Source of the DNA: Prosapia bicincta
Lineage: Eukaryota > Arthropoda > Insecta > Hemiptera > Cercopidae
Direction: 5' to 3'
NCBI GenBank assembly: GCA_036971475.1
Contig: JBAIZL010000001.1
Coordinates: 285,296,925-285,360,924 of the forward strand
DNA: 64,000 bases
The notes under the pieces were generated by a model, which was given only the letters and a program-made list of their open reading frames with translations, was not told where the DNA came from and ran no database searches. The position numbers were made by a program, and so were the translations under genes. Shown here one piece after another: positions 1 through 11,756 of this stretch (positions within the stretch are counted from its first letter, which is position 1; every line of letters starts with the position of its first letter).

Positions 1-440
1 CAAGTCAAGACACTCGTGCTTGAACAAGTCAATAAATGCATAACTATTCTAGTCAAGGCATGTATGACCGTATGTCAAGGAGTTCGAGCTTATGCATCCC
101 AATTAATGCATGCTCATATTTATGTCAAGACCTTCGAGCTCGTCCAGGTCAAATAATACGGTCCCATACAAGTCAAGACACTCGTGCTTGAACAAGTCAA
201 TAAATGCATAACCATTCTAGTCAAGGCATGTATGACCGTATGTCAAGGAGTTCTAGCTTATACATGCCAATTAATGCATGCTCATATTTATGTCAAGGAG
301 TTCTGGCTTATAGAAGTCAATTAATGCGTGTTAATATTAATGTCAAGACTTTCGGGCTTGTACAAGTCAGTTAATACGTGCCCACAATACAAGGCATGCA
401 TGCCCATAAGTGAACGAATGCATGCCCACAAGTCAAGGTT
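1..440. repeat. Degenerate tandem repeat, about 168-bp unit with ~45-bp subrepeats
   Basis: The opening sequence (caagtcaagacactcgtgct) recurs at 169 and stays nearly identical for over 80 bases, giving a 168-bp period. Within it, related blocks beginning gtcaag(g/a) and containing ttaatgcatg-like words recur about every 40-50 bp, so the long unit is itself a decayed array of a shorter one. The array probably continues to the left of the window. No coding signal is seen. Confidence 0.8.
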
Positions 441-1585
441 TTTGTGGCTATAGATCGTAAAATTATTTTTTTTCTATTTTAAACACCTTTATTAAACAAA
501 AACGTAATAGCTAAAGTTGGTTTTATGAAATATTATTTCAAAACGTTGATAGAATACGAGCGGAGAAGGCTTTCCTAAAGTTAAGAGACATTTGAAATAC
601 TCTATGACAAGCCCAATTGGTTTAGTTCCAATATATTTTGACAAATTTGCTCGGAATGGGGTGAAAAGGAAACTTCATTTTAGAAATGAACCAACGGAGT
701 GCGATGCTTCTTCCTTAATCAACCTACATCTTTCTCTCTCCCTTCTAACGGCAACCATTTACAGTTTTATATTGGTGAACAGATAGACACACATTTTTTA
801 CCCTTTTATCTATTCTTTGATCTTAAATAATCTTATCTCGTGTATTATTTTTGTAATTTCCAACCCCTTATACATTTTTATACATTTATCTATTTTTCAT
901 ATTATTAATTTAAAATACGTCCTTTGGTTAGATAATGACTTAGCTACCATATTTCATGCCTTAATCTTTTGTTTAAATAAGGAATATAACTTTGTAGGCG
1001 AACACAGAAACTAAACATCGGCACGTGAATTAACCTTGATTACTAACTTGAGGTGCCCTAACACCTAGTGATGCAATTGCACCCACATAAGTTCAAAATA
1101 ACACCCCTGCGTAAACTCACTTAGCTTCAGTACAAGGATAATGAGCTGTATAGTTTTATTTCAATTTTTGTTTAACTTTTTTTGAGAACCTATTGCTTTA
1201 AATAATTGTTTTATTTAGTAAATTTGTTAATACCTAATAAAGGTATTCTGTTAACTATTTCTTTTATTATTAAGTGTATTAAATATATTCTAATAAAACA
1301 TCTATTGAGTACATGAAGTATTCACTGCTGTAGTCAAGTCCCACAGACTTATTCTTTTCATTATTTTATTTTCATTGATATAACGGTGGCATGAAAAGTA
1401 AATACACGAGGAAACAATAGCAATTGACGAGAGTAAGTAGTAAATTTGATAAGGGAAAAACACGTAGAAACCAGACTCCAGTTGTCACTCCAGATCATCT
1501 ACCCTTAAACTATTTCTAGTAACCTTCAAGGTTTTGGAAATAAATGGCTGTTACATCTACTTTAAGAAGTGTTTGTGGCGGAAGG
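441..1585. other. AT-rich sequence, nothing recognised
   Basis: Two short open frames (592-786, 817-1014) begin with non-ATG codons and show low-complexity AT-rich composition and no family motif. I treat them as chance frames. No repeat or RNA structure was recognised. Confidence 0.5.
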
Positions 1586-2108
1586 TCCAAAAGCTTGGCT
1601 TGAATGATGAGTAGGGAGAATGAGGAGAGTCCAAAAGCTTGGTTGAATGATGAGTAGGGAGAATGAAGAGAGTCCAAAAGCTTGGCTTGAATGATGAGTA
1701 GGGAGAATGAGGAGAGTCCAAAAGCTTGGCTTGAATGATGAGTAGGGAGAATGAGGAGAGTCCAAAACCTTGGTTTGAATGATGAGTAGGGAGAATGAAG
1801 AGAGTCCAAAAGCTTGGCTTGAATGATGAGTAGGGAGAATGAAGAGAGTCCAAAAGCTTGACTTGAATGATGAGTAGGGAGAATGAAGAGAGTCCAAAAG
1901 CTTGGCTTGAATGATGAGTAGGGAGAATGAAGAGAGTCCAAAAGCTTGGCTTGAATGATGAGTAGGGAGAATGAGGAGAGTCCAAAAGCTTGGCTTGAAT
2001 GATGAGTAGGGAGAATGAAGAGAGCCCAAAAGCTTGGCTTGAATGATGAGTAGGGAGAATGAAGAGAGTCCAAAAGCTTGGCTTGAATGATGAGTAGGGA
2101 GAATGAAG
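1586..2108. repeat. Minisatellite, 44-bp unit, 12 copies
   Basis: Twelve head-to-tail copies of a 44-bp unit start at 1586, 1630, 1673 and then every 44 bp to 2069. Each carries tccaaaagcttggcttgaat followed by gatgagtagggagaatga. Copies differ by a few substitutions (gaggagag versus gaagagag) and copy 2 lost one base. The minus strand is open in all three frames because 44 is not a multiple of 3 and the unit lacks stops in each frame. These overlapping frames are a repeat artefact, not proteins. Confidence 0.95.
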
Positions 2109-3942
2109 TGATTTTACTTTCAATCAGAATGTGGGCTCTCAGCCTTTTTGAAGCAAAAAAAGCGATTTCTTTGAATTAATTCACAAGCCGCTCAGATTGA
2201 GAAACATAGACTTTTCTTTAATTATCTCTTGAATAAATGGTTGGAGAACTCTGATATCCCTGAGTCCTTGTGGTCGTGCTATCAAAGAAGAGATCGATTA
2301 ACAAACGCTGTAGAATGTTAGCACCACAAGATCAACAACACACTTCTTAACCATAATAAAACAGTAAAAGAGACTGAAACTACGACTCATATGCACATGA
2401 AGCTGAAAAAACAGTACAAAAATACGTAGAAACTGGGGAAATTATGCATTGTTTAAAATCTGTTTCTTACATCCAAATAATGGATAAGGCTAAACCAAAA
2501 AAATCAGATGGAAGATCAAATGAAATGGTCAAATTGTAATATAGATTAAAAAGGATCTCCAGCCCCCAGAAACTAAGCGACATCTATGTTTAGCTCAGAG
2601 GTAAACTCATATATGTAGCTCAATGATGTTAAGAGATCCGTGCACGTCTAAAAATTGTATTCATTTTTACCCTGTTCTGACGTCATAGCTTACCTTCACC
2701 ATCTGACAAAACGTGATCTTGTACGCATCTTTTGCTAGATACCTTCTGCGCATATTACGTTGAACCCATTTTTCGTGTATTCGATACAACAAGGAGAACA
2801 TTGACACACATTGTTTTGCGAACATGATAAACTACGTACAAAAACTATTTAATATAAAAGTATTTAATGTAAAGTTAGTCAAGTGCAAAGAGGTTGTCGT
2901 CGTCATAAAATATAAACCACTTAAAGCCTTTGTCAAGAATATTAGAATATAAATAATTTAGGAGACCAAAATGTCATGTATCTATTTATGCAATATTTTA
3001 AAACAAGGATCACATTAAGGCTATTATTAGCTCCTTAAAACTTGAAAATGAGGCCAAATTATAGGTTTGGATAAGGGAAACATCCCCGAGATAGTCATAT
3101 TCTCCCTAACCGTTGTAACAAGTAAAATAAAAACTGATAAAACAATTTTATCCGACAATAATTTTTTTCATTTTTTATTACCGATTTTTTATAATAGTAA
3201 CAACAATATTTTATTCGTTAATATCTGTTCCAAAACTCTGATAAACCCTCCCGAATTCAAATTCTCTCTTCCGTGTTCCTTTAACGTAAATACTTCAAAC
3301 GTCAGATTTAATATAAACCAAACATCCCCGATGGGCGGAGTTCTCGTTTAGAAATGATAAAGAATATTCGTATGGAAACCATCCATGCATAACTGTATGG
3401 ATCACTGGTCATTGCGACTGACATACCTTGTACTTCGGCAAATATTCTTTGTGTTGGCAGATTGTCTGGTAAAAGTCTCTCAATATGTAACCTTTGTGGG
3501 TTTAAATTACACACACACGCACACAAACACACAAGGTTTTATTTTAACATTTTATTAAAAAATAGGTACTTATTTATAGGTTCTGTATAAGTTAAATCGG
3601 TATAAGTTCTTAAAAGTTATATTCATATATTTAATGTTTTTTAATTAAAGTTTTCCATCTAAATATAAAATTTTTTAAACCACGTTTGAAACTAAGTATT
3701 TAGTTGGATATACTTATACCTATTTCAACTACTGTGCTCAACAAGGATGCAGAAAGAAATATTTGCTGATTAAATTATAAAGTCTAAGCATTTTGATACT
3801 TTGTAGGGTCTACTATAGGTATTTGTGAAACTTGAACTTCATAAGCGAAAGCTGTTTATATAGGTTTTGTAGTGTTGGGGGTGGCGCGGAAAGCCAGTTT
3901 ATCTCGAGCCGTCACAGCGTTTGCTGTATAGTGCAGACCACG
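2109..3942. other. Mostly unrecognised; possible coding-like scrap near 2.2-2.3 kb
   Basis: A plus-strand stretch around 2224-2310 reads NKWLENSDIPESLWSCYQRR before hitting a stop. It looks protein-like, but I cannot place it and it has no clear splice sites. A short CA-rich tract lies at 3511-3535. The open frames at 3067-3351 and 3308-3532 have no recognisable domain. Confidence 0.35.
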
Positions 3943-4255
3943 TAACCGTGTACTTGGTCTTGAGACATCGCAAGTGATTTCTCGTGTACTACCACTTCTC
4001 AAAACATGTTACATACTCAGAATGTTCTATACGTCATATTTCTACACATATTTCAAGATTATTTGTCTTTTCAAACCAAAGATAAATTATCATCGAACTT
4101 ACCTAATATCGACCGTCTCATGCAAGTCAGTGTTTTAACAGTACTTATCATGTTTGTAGAAAATTATTTCTACTGACCCTGTACTTCCCGTCTCACCTAC
4201 TGCGATCACTCAAGGCGAGTTGCACGGTTACACGATCCGGACTATACTAGCCGTT
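3943..4255 (+). mobile_element. MITE-like element, copy A
   Basis: The ends form imperfect terminal inverted repeats: cacgtaaccgtgtacttggt near 3948 and its inverse (ggcgagttgcacggttac) ending near 4253. The interior (ctcgtgtactaccacttct, acatgttacatactcagaat, taatatcgacc) matches the reverse complement of 40060-40320, so this is a dispersed non-autonomous element. No transposase is present. I could not fix a target-site duplication by eye. Confidence 0.7.
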
Positions 4256-5108
4256 ATACAGATATTTCGCGTCGTGTTTCAGTGTTCTGTCGGACGCCCT
4301 TTGCCCCTCTATCCGCGCTAGAGGGAAATATATTATGTTTTTAAATCGTTCAACAGTAGAAAATTTCAGTTTATTCGTCATTGAGACATGTACGGATCTT
4401 TAATTATCGTTAAATCAATTTAAATTACATATTTCGTCCAAAAATATTAACGATAATGAAGATCATTAGTTTGGTTGTCCAAATGTTCATACAGAAAACT
4501 TATTACAGGAAAAGATGTGTAACAAGAATGATGGATATAATGATTTATATAAATCACCAGCTGTACCCTGCCACGCTTTTCTGTGGCACATTGTGGTTGC
4601 ATGGATGAGAAATGAGGAGCAAAACGAAGCATATGTTTCTTAGGAGTTAATTTTTATATACTTCAGAGGTTAAGGCTATGTATAGCTAAAGCTGTCATTT
4701 TTTGATCAAACCATTGCCGCAGATCACAGAGTTTTAATCGTTTCGACACAGCTGGCTGTTAAAAAAAGCTGTTTGCTCCTGGTCGCGGGTAAGTTACAGA
4801 AGCGAAAAATAGATAGATACAATCTTTGAAGCACGTTGTAAGAAATGTAAAAATTTGAAATCAATCGCTACAGACGTTTTTGAAGCCTACACAAACCAAC
4901 ATAACATTTTTATATGTAAAGATTAAATGATCGAAAATGTATTATATGAGGAGCGAGAAATAAAATTAGATCTATAAAATGACAGATTTGTAATATTTTC
5001 CAATCACTCATGATTCTATTTCACATATTAGGCCCTAAAGTTTGTTTTATGATAGTATATATTTCAAAATATGCCAAACAGTTGATCGACATGTTTAAGA
5101 GATATTTT
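4256..5108. other. Nothing recognised
   Basis: AT-rich sequence with no supported gene. The small minus-strand frame at 4447-4632 has no recognisable motif. Confidence 0.4.
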
Positions 5109-5109
5109 A

Positions 5110-5503
5110 GATTATTATTTTAAGATTATGCTATGAATCTTATAAGCGTCAAAAGATATAAGATTATGCTATGAATCTTATAAGCGTCAAAAGATATTAT
5201 AAGATTATGCTATGAATCTTATAAGTGTCACAAGATATTATAAGATTATGCTATGAATCTTATAAGCGTCAAAAGATATTATAAGATTATTCTATGAATC
5301 TTATAAGCTTCAAAAGATATTATAAGATTATGCTATGAATCTTATAAGCGTCACCAGATATAAGATTATGCTATGGTTCTTATAATCGTCACAATATATT
5401 ATAAGATTATGCTATGAATCTTATAAGTGTCACAAGATATTATAAGATTATGCTATGAATCTTATAAGCGTCACAAGATATTATAAGATTATGTTATGAT
5501 AAT
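5110..5503. repeat. Minisatellite, ~41-bp unit containing a hairpin, about 9-10 copies
   Basis: The repeating unit is ataagattatgctatgaatc followed by ttataagcgtcacaagatatt. Each full unit holds a perfect inverted repeat, ttataagatt and aatcttataa, separated by the 8-base loop atgctatg, so the array could fold into a row of regular 10-bp hairpins. Copies vary mainly in gcgtc/gtgtc and caaa/caca. One copy (about 5358) has changed both arms. The array ends about 100 bp before a Penelope-like element. Confidence 0.9.
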
Positions 5504-5656
5504 GTCTTAAAGCTTTCACATCGATTTTTGTGATATTTTGTTTGTATTTGTTGGTGTAATATTAGTAATGTTATAAATTATTTGGTGTTTTTAAACATAT
5601 GAATTGATAAATAAAAGAATAAATATGCTACGACTCACAATTATAAAAACTTTATT

Positions 5657-5699
5657 ATCATACGCATTTCAATGACAATATGACATCATCTTTAGTGAT
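5657..5699 (-). ncRNA. Degenerate hammerhead ribozyme motif, family C, left arm
   Basis: On the minus strand stem I is AUCA / UGAU at the two ends. The first core box reads CUAAAGA (G5 changed to A), then a weak stem II, then GAAA followed by UGCGUA, where the intact arm has CGCGUA. The core change and broken stem III palindrome predict no activity. Confidence 0.55.
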
Positions 5700-6038
5700 G
5701 CTACACAATTTAAACTTAATTGAAGAAACTAAACATAACCTATAATATTCTAACAATAGTAAGAACCGGATCAGGGGATTGCCAAATTTTTCAATCACGG
5801 CTACTAATATATTTACATTGAACACCATATGATAACTACAAATATTTAATTTTGATGAACCAATAATATTAATAAAACATAATAATAACAAAATTATTGA
5901 AATAATTTGAAACAAGATAATATTTAACATTATATTAATTTAAAATATTATTGAATTTTGAATTTGTCCTAATTCATTATAACAATTTTATTTTTATTTC
6001 TATTTATAAATAAAGTTTCCATTTATTAATCTAATTTC

Positions 6039-6430
6039 TTAAAAACTTATCACATTTTTTAAAAGGACAACATTGTTACTTTTAAACTCGTGTTTCTCGT
6101 CCAAACAATGCTTTGCTATAGCTGACTTTTCAGGCCTATTATATTTAAAATGGGGAAAATGTTCTTTTGCTGTAATTTGTATGTTTCTTTTAGTTTGTCC
6201 AATATATTTCATCTGGCACACATCCCACTGTAAATCTATAAATTCCCGATTTATTTTCATTTTTTATTATATCTTTCTGTTTCCCTAATAGATTTTTTAG
6301 GTTAGTTCTTGTAACTAACTTTACTTTTACATTACTATTCTTCTCCAAAGCTTTTTTAGCCAAGTTAGATAAAGGTGGATGGTAAGTTAGATCTAATCCA
6401 TTATCTTTCCTCTCTATTTTTTAGTAGCGT
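6039..6430 (-). pseudogene. Penelope-like ORF fragment: linker plus GIY-YIG endonuclease, frameshifted
   Basis: Read on the minus strand, one frame gives a linker (KLVTRTNLKNLLGKQKDIIK) then KSGIYRF, the GIY half of a GIY-YIG nuclease. The next motif, MKYIGQTKRN, is in another frame, so a frameshift separates GIY from YIG. After it come KEHF and a segment ending AIAKHCLDEKHEF, which matches the usual helix and HxxxxxH-type tail of PLE endonucleases. In intact elements this domain nicks target DNA for reverse transcription. It lies between two inverted hammerhead-bearing arms. The RT domain is absent, so this is a dead fragment. Confidence 0.8.
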
Positions 6431-6615
6431 ACATCTTGAATTATTAATTTTCGTCCGTTTCATACGATAATATTTGTAGTAGTCATATGTTGTTCAATGT
6501 AAATATATTAGTAGCCGTGGTTGTAAATTTGGTAACTCCCAGATCTGGTTTTACTTTTTTTTTAAAACATTATAGGTTATGTTCAGTTTGTTCAATTACG
6601 TTTAAATCGTGTAGC

Positions 6616-6658
6616 ATCACTGAAGATGATGTCACATTGTTATTGAAACGCGTATGAT
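6616..6658 (+). ncRNA. Minimal hammerhead ribozyme motif, family C, right arm
   Basis: Stem I is AUCA (6616-6619) with UGAU (6655-6658). The core is CUGAAGA (6620-6626), followed by a weak AU-rich stem II and GAAAC, then the self-complementary ACGCGU that forms a two-base-pair stem III, and A at the cleavage position. This matches the minimal hammerheads reported in Penelope-like elements, which are thought to act as dimers. Stem II is poor, so activity is uncertain. Confidence 0.6.
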
Positions 6659-6710
6659 CAAAATGTTTTTATAATTGTAAGTCGTAGCATATTTATTCTT
6701 GTATTTATAA

Positions 6711-8571
<1,861 letters not shown>

Positions 8572-9115
8572 TTCTTCTTCTTAGTGTCCCGTGACCTAAC
8601 GAACGTCGGCAACCATCAACGCTATTTGAGCCCACTGCTCTCCTAAAAAGTGTCCTTGTGCTGGCTCCTTACTATTATCGTAAGTTCTTTAGCCAAAATG
8701 TCCTGCGTAACAAACCTCTTGTGCAATCAATTTTACCTTGTGTAATAAGCTGAGCAGTTGATATTTTGTAATACTTAAATTATGGTCGAAATATTCTAAC
8801 TTCCTCTGTTTGATTTAGTCTTTGATTTAGTGTGTATGGATTAGGTTTGTTCAGCTGATTGATGTGTTTAGGACTTTGTCAACCCTCGAAATACGCAGCA
8901 TACGCCGGTAGGTCCACATTTCGAAAGCTTCCAGTCTCTTACACGTGGGATATGGGACTGCCCTTGCTTCAGCTGCATACATGAGTATACTGAACACATA
9001 ACATCTAAGGATACGAATCCTTAAGGGCAGATCAAGGCTGCATACTAAGGCCTCCATTTTGGTAAAGGAGCCTCGAGCTTCATGTTATAATTACTACAAT
9101 AAAGAGTAATTATAC
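8572..9115 (-). pseudogene. Decayed LINE reverse-transcriptase C-terminal fragment
   Basis: The minus strand reads ILRCYVFSILMYAAEA, then CKRLEAFEMWTYRRMLRIS, the classic end of the RT/thumb region of insect non-LTR retrotransposons (usual form LL-YG-E-W ... KRLEAFEMWxYRRMLxISW). Beyond a stop near 8851 the similarity continues in fragments: KYQLLSLLHKVK and, near 8580-8660, a GEQWAQIALMVADVR-like tail followed by a HEEE-type end. Several stops and frameshifts interrupt it. The 5' part (endonuclease, RT palm) is missing, as expected of a 5'-truncated LINE copy. The clade cannot be fixed by eye. Confidence 0.8.
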
Positions 9116-10649
9116 ATAGTTACTTTACTTATCACCCAGCACTTTAGTTTGGAGTCTCAAACGCTTTGCCATGGTCAAGTCTGATTTGTCAAAGGCCCTA
9201 ATGTTCAGAGTGTTGAAAGTCATGAAGGTTTCGGTTACATCTTCCCAACTTTAGGCAAGGGAGGCTCCAAGATAGACTTTCGGGGGGAGGGGTACAAAGA
9301 CAGGTAAACAAGTGGTGTTTTGGGGCAGAAAATGTTTAAAAATAAAGGCCTGGAAGTGAAATTTTAAGCTACTTCTTGTACTTAGAAACCACAGGAAATG
9401 TGTCATTTTTTTCATCAAAACATGCATTTTATTTGAATTTACATAGATATTAAAATTATTATTTTGTACATAATGGAAAATATTGTTTAACTTTCATAGT
9501 TTCATCAAACGGCTCGGTCTGACGAGGACGACGCGGAGTCATAGTACACGGACTAGTATAGCCGACCCAGTACGGAACTAGTGCACGACTTGTAACACGC
9601 TGTTGTTTATGCTGGGTGGAACTACCAATGTTATCAGATGAATTACTACACTTCATTACATAAATGTAAAAACAATATACATTGCTTTAAGATAAAAGTC
9701 AAATGAAAAATTCATTTTTATAAATAAACCGTGATAAATTTAAATGTGTTTCCAATATGAAAAAAGGATATTTATAAAAAAGTCCCTTTCCTGGAGCCGT
9801 CCTTCACTTTAAGTGTCTCTATTTAAAAGTTTTTTTCTCCACACAAAACCTAAATTACTTCGTGATGAAAACTTACACTCCATATTGAAATTTATTATGT
9901 GTACTCTTGTTTGCCTCAGCTCGATAATAATTATTTGACAGCTTAGAAGCTGACGTTTAGCCGTCTAAACTGTTGTCTTCGACATTTTTCTGCCACTCGT
10001 TCTGTAATAAGAATTTTTTGCAAAAATATGTCAGCAATTATTTGCGACTCAGGCAACAGGATTGTTAGAATATTAACCCGCAAAGACATCTGCATATTGA
10101 ATGAAGCTGTTTTCAATATTCATTCCTATAAAGTCTAATAAATATTGTCTCTGAAGTGATGGCCTGGAGCGGGGCGAGCTAGCTAATTATAATGTAGAGG
10201 TCGGTAGTGTAGTGCGCGACAAACTTCGCTGTAATTACAGTCTGCAGTCTAGAGTGCAGCACTGTGCAGATTTATGTTACAATCCTTTTAAGCTAATTAA
10301 TAATTTCCTATCTCTAGCCTACAGGTTAAATGTAGTTGTTAATTGTGAGCGTGCGTAAATGCAAAAACAATAAAGATGTTATAATAGATTTCAAGGTGAC
10401 TTCGTAGATATATAGATATGCAAAATCAATGGCAATTAATTTTATGGAAATAGATTTGTTTACATTTATATGATTAGGATGTAAATATTATAGAAATTCT
10501 ACTTTTTTCAAACCTTACTAAAATACTGGCACAACTGTTACACTTTACATATTTAATTTATTGTCGATCTTTTTGTTTTAAATAAAAATCTTACAAATTT
10601 AATTCAAAGAAAATATGACTCATCAAGACATAATGACATTTTCTCTGGT
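9116..10649. other. Nothing confidently recognised
   Basis: The minus frame at 9459-9656 reads moderately protein-like (SRALVPYWVGYTSPCTMTPR) but has no recognised domain or splice context. The 9150-9260 stretch may belong to the neighbouring LINE. The rest is AT-rich without features. Confidence 0.35.
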
Positions 10650-11040
10650 ATCCTTTTTACAATTCCTTCTATTAGTTCACACTCTCCGTATATTTATATA
10701 TATATCTTGTTCAAACTTCCAATCGTTAATAAAATACTTTTTATTCATGCACTCTTAGTTCAAATACATTTGATTAAATTTGTAGTGGATTACATTTGAT
10801 GTCAAACCGTTTTTTCCAAATATTAATTCATTATTTTAGTTTTATGTGGGAGAGAAACGTTTCACAATAGGTTGCAAGGTATGCAATATAATTATTTCGT
10901 TTCATTTGACTTAAAATGAGTGATAACATACGATTTCATAAAACAGCTGATTTTATGTTATAGGTTATGTGGTAGAACAGTTGTTTTAACGCACAGATTA
11001 TGTTACTTAATTATTTACTTAATAAATAAAATTTTCCTTT
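10650..11040 (+). repeat. Dispersed repeat R1, copy a
   Basis: Copy of an AT-rich family marked by caattccttctattagttc at one end and aaaacagctgattttatgtt plus gttatgtggtagaacagttg near the other. Relatives lie at 30.1, 32.7, 33.9 (inverted), 38.0, 47.3 (inverted) and 58.9 kb (inverted). No coding capacity; probably a non-autonomous element, class unknown. Confidence 0.75.
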
Positions 11041-11621
11041 TTTCACTTAAGTATTGATTGACTTTAAGAAATTACCGTTTTTATTACTTGTGGCAGCAAA
11101 ATATTTACAATGTTTACTTAGATGATGTGAAATTAATTTAAATTTTAATTAAAATTAATCATGTTTAAATACTTTTGATCTTTTTGACTAATAATTCACT
11201 ATTTTGTAAAGCATTTACGACATTTTAAGCATATGTATGAAACTCCGAGTTTATTTAGGAAAGTCACAACCAAAGATCTTAAGTACTCTGGTTGATACTG
11301 AAGTCTTAAACTGCGATGAGAAGATTAGGCTGTTTAGCTTATTTGCTTATTAACGAGTTTCAGAAATTATACGACTTACTAAAAGCTAAAATACAGTGTT
11401 TACAGGTTATTTGTAAACTTTAGAACTAATAAAGGGTAGGTAACTGCTTTAAAGAGATCTATGTAATTTAAAGGTTGAGAACATGTTTAGAATTATATTT
11501 TATTATTAATGAAAATGGACATTATTTTGGAACAAACTCTACATATTTTTATATTGACATTGTGGCACTTATAAATCTGACGTTATTGTTTTCTAAATCA
11601 TTTTAAAATTAAATGATTTAA

Positions 11622-11623
<2 letters not shown>
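11041..11623. other. Nothing recognised
   Basis: AT-rich spacer without repeats or open frames of note. Confidence 0.4.
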
Positions 11624-11682
<59 letters not shown>

Positions 11683-11708
11683 AGGAAACAGTGTTGCATA
11701 ATCTACAA

Positions 11709-11754
<46 letters not shown>
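11624..11754. repeat. (TA)n tract, spacer, then (TA)n(TG)n microsatellite
   Basis: TA repeats run from 11624 to 11680. After a 28-bp spacer a second tract (11709-11754) passes from TA to TG with a TATG interruption. Confidence 0.95.

Positions 11755-11756
<2 letters not shown>

Larger units (their letters stand above)
5607..6710 (-). mobile_element. Penelope-like element remnant, family C, inverted arms
   Basis: Two ~240-bp arms (about 5607-5850 and 6469-6710) are inverted copies of each other; both contain, in opposite orientation, aagaataaatatgctacgac and acggctactaatatatttac. Between them lies a minus-strand GIY-YIG endonuclease fragment. Each arm carries a hammerhead-like motif. Inverted or partial terminal repeats (pLTRs) with minimal hammerheads are an established trait of Penelope-like retroelements. 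The reverse transcriptase is missing, so the copy is dead. Confidence 0.85.

Noticed and set aside
1516..2123. Three long overlapping minus-strand open frames
   Set aside because: They are the same 44-bp minisatellite read in three frames; no independent coding signal.
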